This document shows positions 62,609 through 64,000 of a stretch of DNA of 64,000 bases, piece after piece. A model generated the notes under the pieces. That model saw nothing but the letters and a program-made list of their open reading frames with translations. It was not told the DNA's origin and did not search any database. The DNA comes from Gossypium raimondii (lineage: Eukaryota; Streptophyta; Magnoliopsida; Malvales; Malvaceae): contig NC_068570.1 in assembly GCF_025698545.1 (NCBI RefSeq), positions 56,253,924 to 56,317,923 of the forward strand, read 5' to 3'. The first letter of the stretch is position 1. Every line of letters starts with the position of its first letter. Made by a program: the position numbers and the translations under genes.

Positions 62609-64000
62609 GAATTTTTAGCTGCTTAGATGTGTTGTGCTTTCGTGTCCGTTACTTGGTCGTTTGCGGGTTCTTTGGGCAAATTCACCTTTTAAATTTCACA
62701 TCTTATAAAATAAATATCCTCAAAAATAAAATAAAATAAAGTTTTTTTTTTTCATTTTCAATAGAGACTTTCATATTAAATTTATTCTTTTAAAACAAGT
62801 TCCATAATTATTATAAGAGGAATTATTGTATGAAATTGTTATTCGACATTATCTCTATTCCTTTCCAACAATAGAATGATAAATAAGATTTTTCCTTCTG
62901 ATTTTTAACTTTTTCCTAATGACAAAAGGGGTAGGAACAATATGGAATCATAGTTTCATACAACATTCTCTTATATAAAGTGGAATTAAAGTTATAGATT
63001 ATAAGTTGTTCTTAATGTAGAAGGATGTGGATTCGAGCACGCTAAAACGTATTATCATTATATTTATAGGTTGGGAGAGGCTATGGGTAGTTCTAGACAT
63101 TATGTCAAAAAAATAGATATATATTATCAGAATCTATAATGAGATTATTCAAAAAAAATTCATGCATATTTGAGATGATGGTTATGAAAAATTTTGTTAG
63201 TAATTGCATTATGTCGGACTTTAGTGTTTGAGATGTGAATTTTATCCATACAAATTTTTTACTTTGTTCATGATCTCATTGATTATTCTTCGTAGTTAAT
63301 TGATTATGCAAATCTCTTGTGATGGAATTTGTGAAAGTATGGGTAGCACTTTTAGTGATTTTACATTTCAATGCAGAAAAGTAAAGTTAGTATTCGGAGT
63401 ATTTTAGTGATTCTATACTTCGATACATTTCAGTGTTATTTTAACATATCTTGCTTGTTCATTTGAGTCAATCATGAGCTAAATGGTAAGTGATTAAAAA
63501 TATTAAGAAAGAGAGATATGTGATTGATTAAATAAGAGTTAAAAGAAAGATATGGCAAGGGAAATATGTAGTGAGAGCATTATTATATCTAAATGCGTTA
63601 TACCAAAATATAAATAGGCATATTATAGTGCATTAATTAAATTAAAGCAACTTAAAAAAAGAGCTAGTGATATTACTTAAATTTATAATGTTTGATTAAA
63701 GTTATGATTCATATGAGTACTTATTAAGCTTTTGTGAAGCTTAACGCGTAGTATGCAGATAGTGTTGGGGAGGAAAAGAGTTCAATTAAGCTACATGAAT
63801 CACATCTCATCATTGGCAATGTATGAATTATGAATTGTAAAAATAAATTATGGAATTAAAGTGGCATGAACACAGGTATACAATTTGGTCAAAATTGAAA
63901 ATTAGAGTTTCAAATGAATTGTAATATTGAATTCAGGTAGAAATGCTCAATTACGTTGTGGATAATTGATAAGCGGTGAACATGTGAGTTTTGGATGACA
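62609..64000. other. Gene-free AT-rich stretch
   Basis: No coding region, repeat boundary or RNA gene is recognised from the HSP70-17 promoter to the window end. Confidence 0.5.

Noticed and set aside
1-64000. A new defence or biosynthetic gene system
   Set aside because: The only intact genes are a serpin and an ER chaperone with no functional link; the remaining genes are relics and mobile elements.

Overview
This is nuclear DNA from a flowering plant. Genes are interrupted by GT-AG introns, intergenic DNA is very AT-rich, and there are plant-type LINE, hAT and long-LTR elements. The gene families are DC1 proteins, a plant serpin, SUVH, a Cwf21 splicing-factor relative and HSP70-17. LTRs that begin TGTAACACCCC, and an LTR rich in GGCCGTGTG-type motifs, resemble repeats I associate with Gossypium and other Malvaceae. 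Genus-level placement is an inference.

Only two protein genes look intact, both on the minus strand: a two-exon serpin (13,868-15,168; 405 aa) and a 14-exon gene for the ER chaperone HSP70-17 (GRP170/HYOU1 type; 55,553-62,394; 886 aa, ending HDEL). Its promoter has three ACGT-core boxes above a TATA box, which fits ER-stress control.

Most of the rest is a decaying, repeatedly duplicated accessory region. Four copies of a gene for a large, multi-module DC1 (Cys/His-rich) protein lie on the plus strand at 2.4-4.5, 24.8-25.3, 41.5-43.5 and 44.5-46.7 kb. Each carries at least one disabling change. The last is closest to intact, with a single internal TGA. Their flanks recur across the window, and one recurrent segment (15.9-17.8 and 50.0-51.8 kb) abuts a truncated SUVH1/3-like histone methyltransferase gene in one copy and a poly(A)-binding-protein-2-like relic region in the other. 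A Cwf21-domain gene at 33.7-37.4 kb is cut at its 5' end inside a DC1 spacer repeat and carries three further lesions.

Mobile elements are well preserved structurally. A full LINE (5,842-12,886) has a 12-bp target-site duplication and a nested 1.2-kb non-autonomous hAT element in its 3' end. Two complete solo LTRs of one family (26,802-29,314 and 46,769-49,453) have perfect 5-bp duplications. The first is nested in another LTR, and the second sits in the 3'-UTR intron of a DC1 copy. There are two partial members of the same LTR family, a short hAT-like MITE, two fold-back elements and a patch of templated filler DNA copied from the Cwf21 gene. I found no rRNA, tRNA or CRISPR array, and nothing that I would call a new biochemical system. 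The notable content is the history of duplication, decay and insertion.
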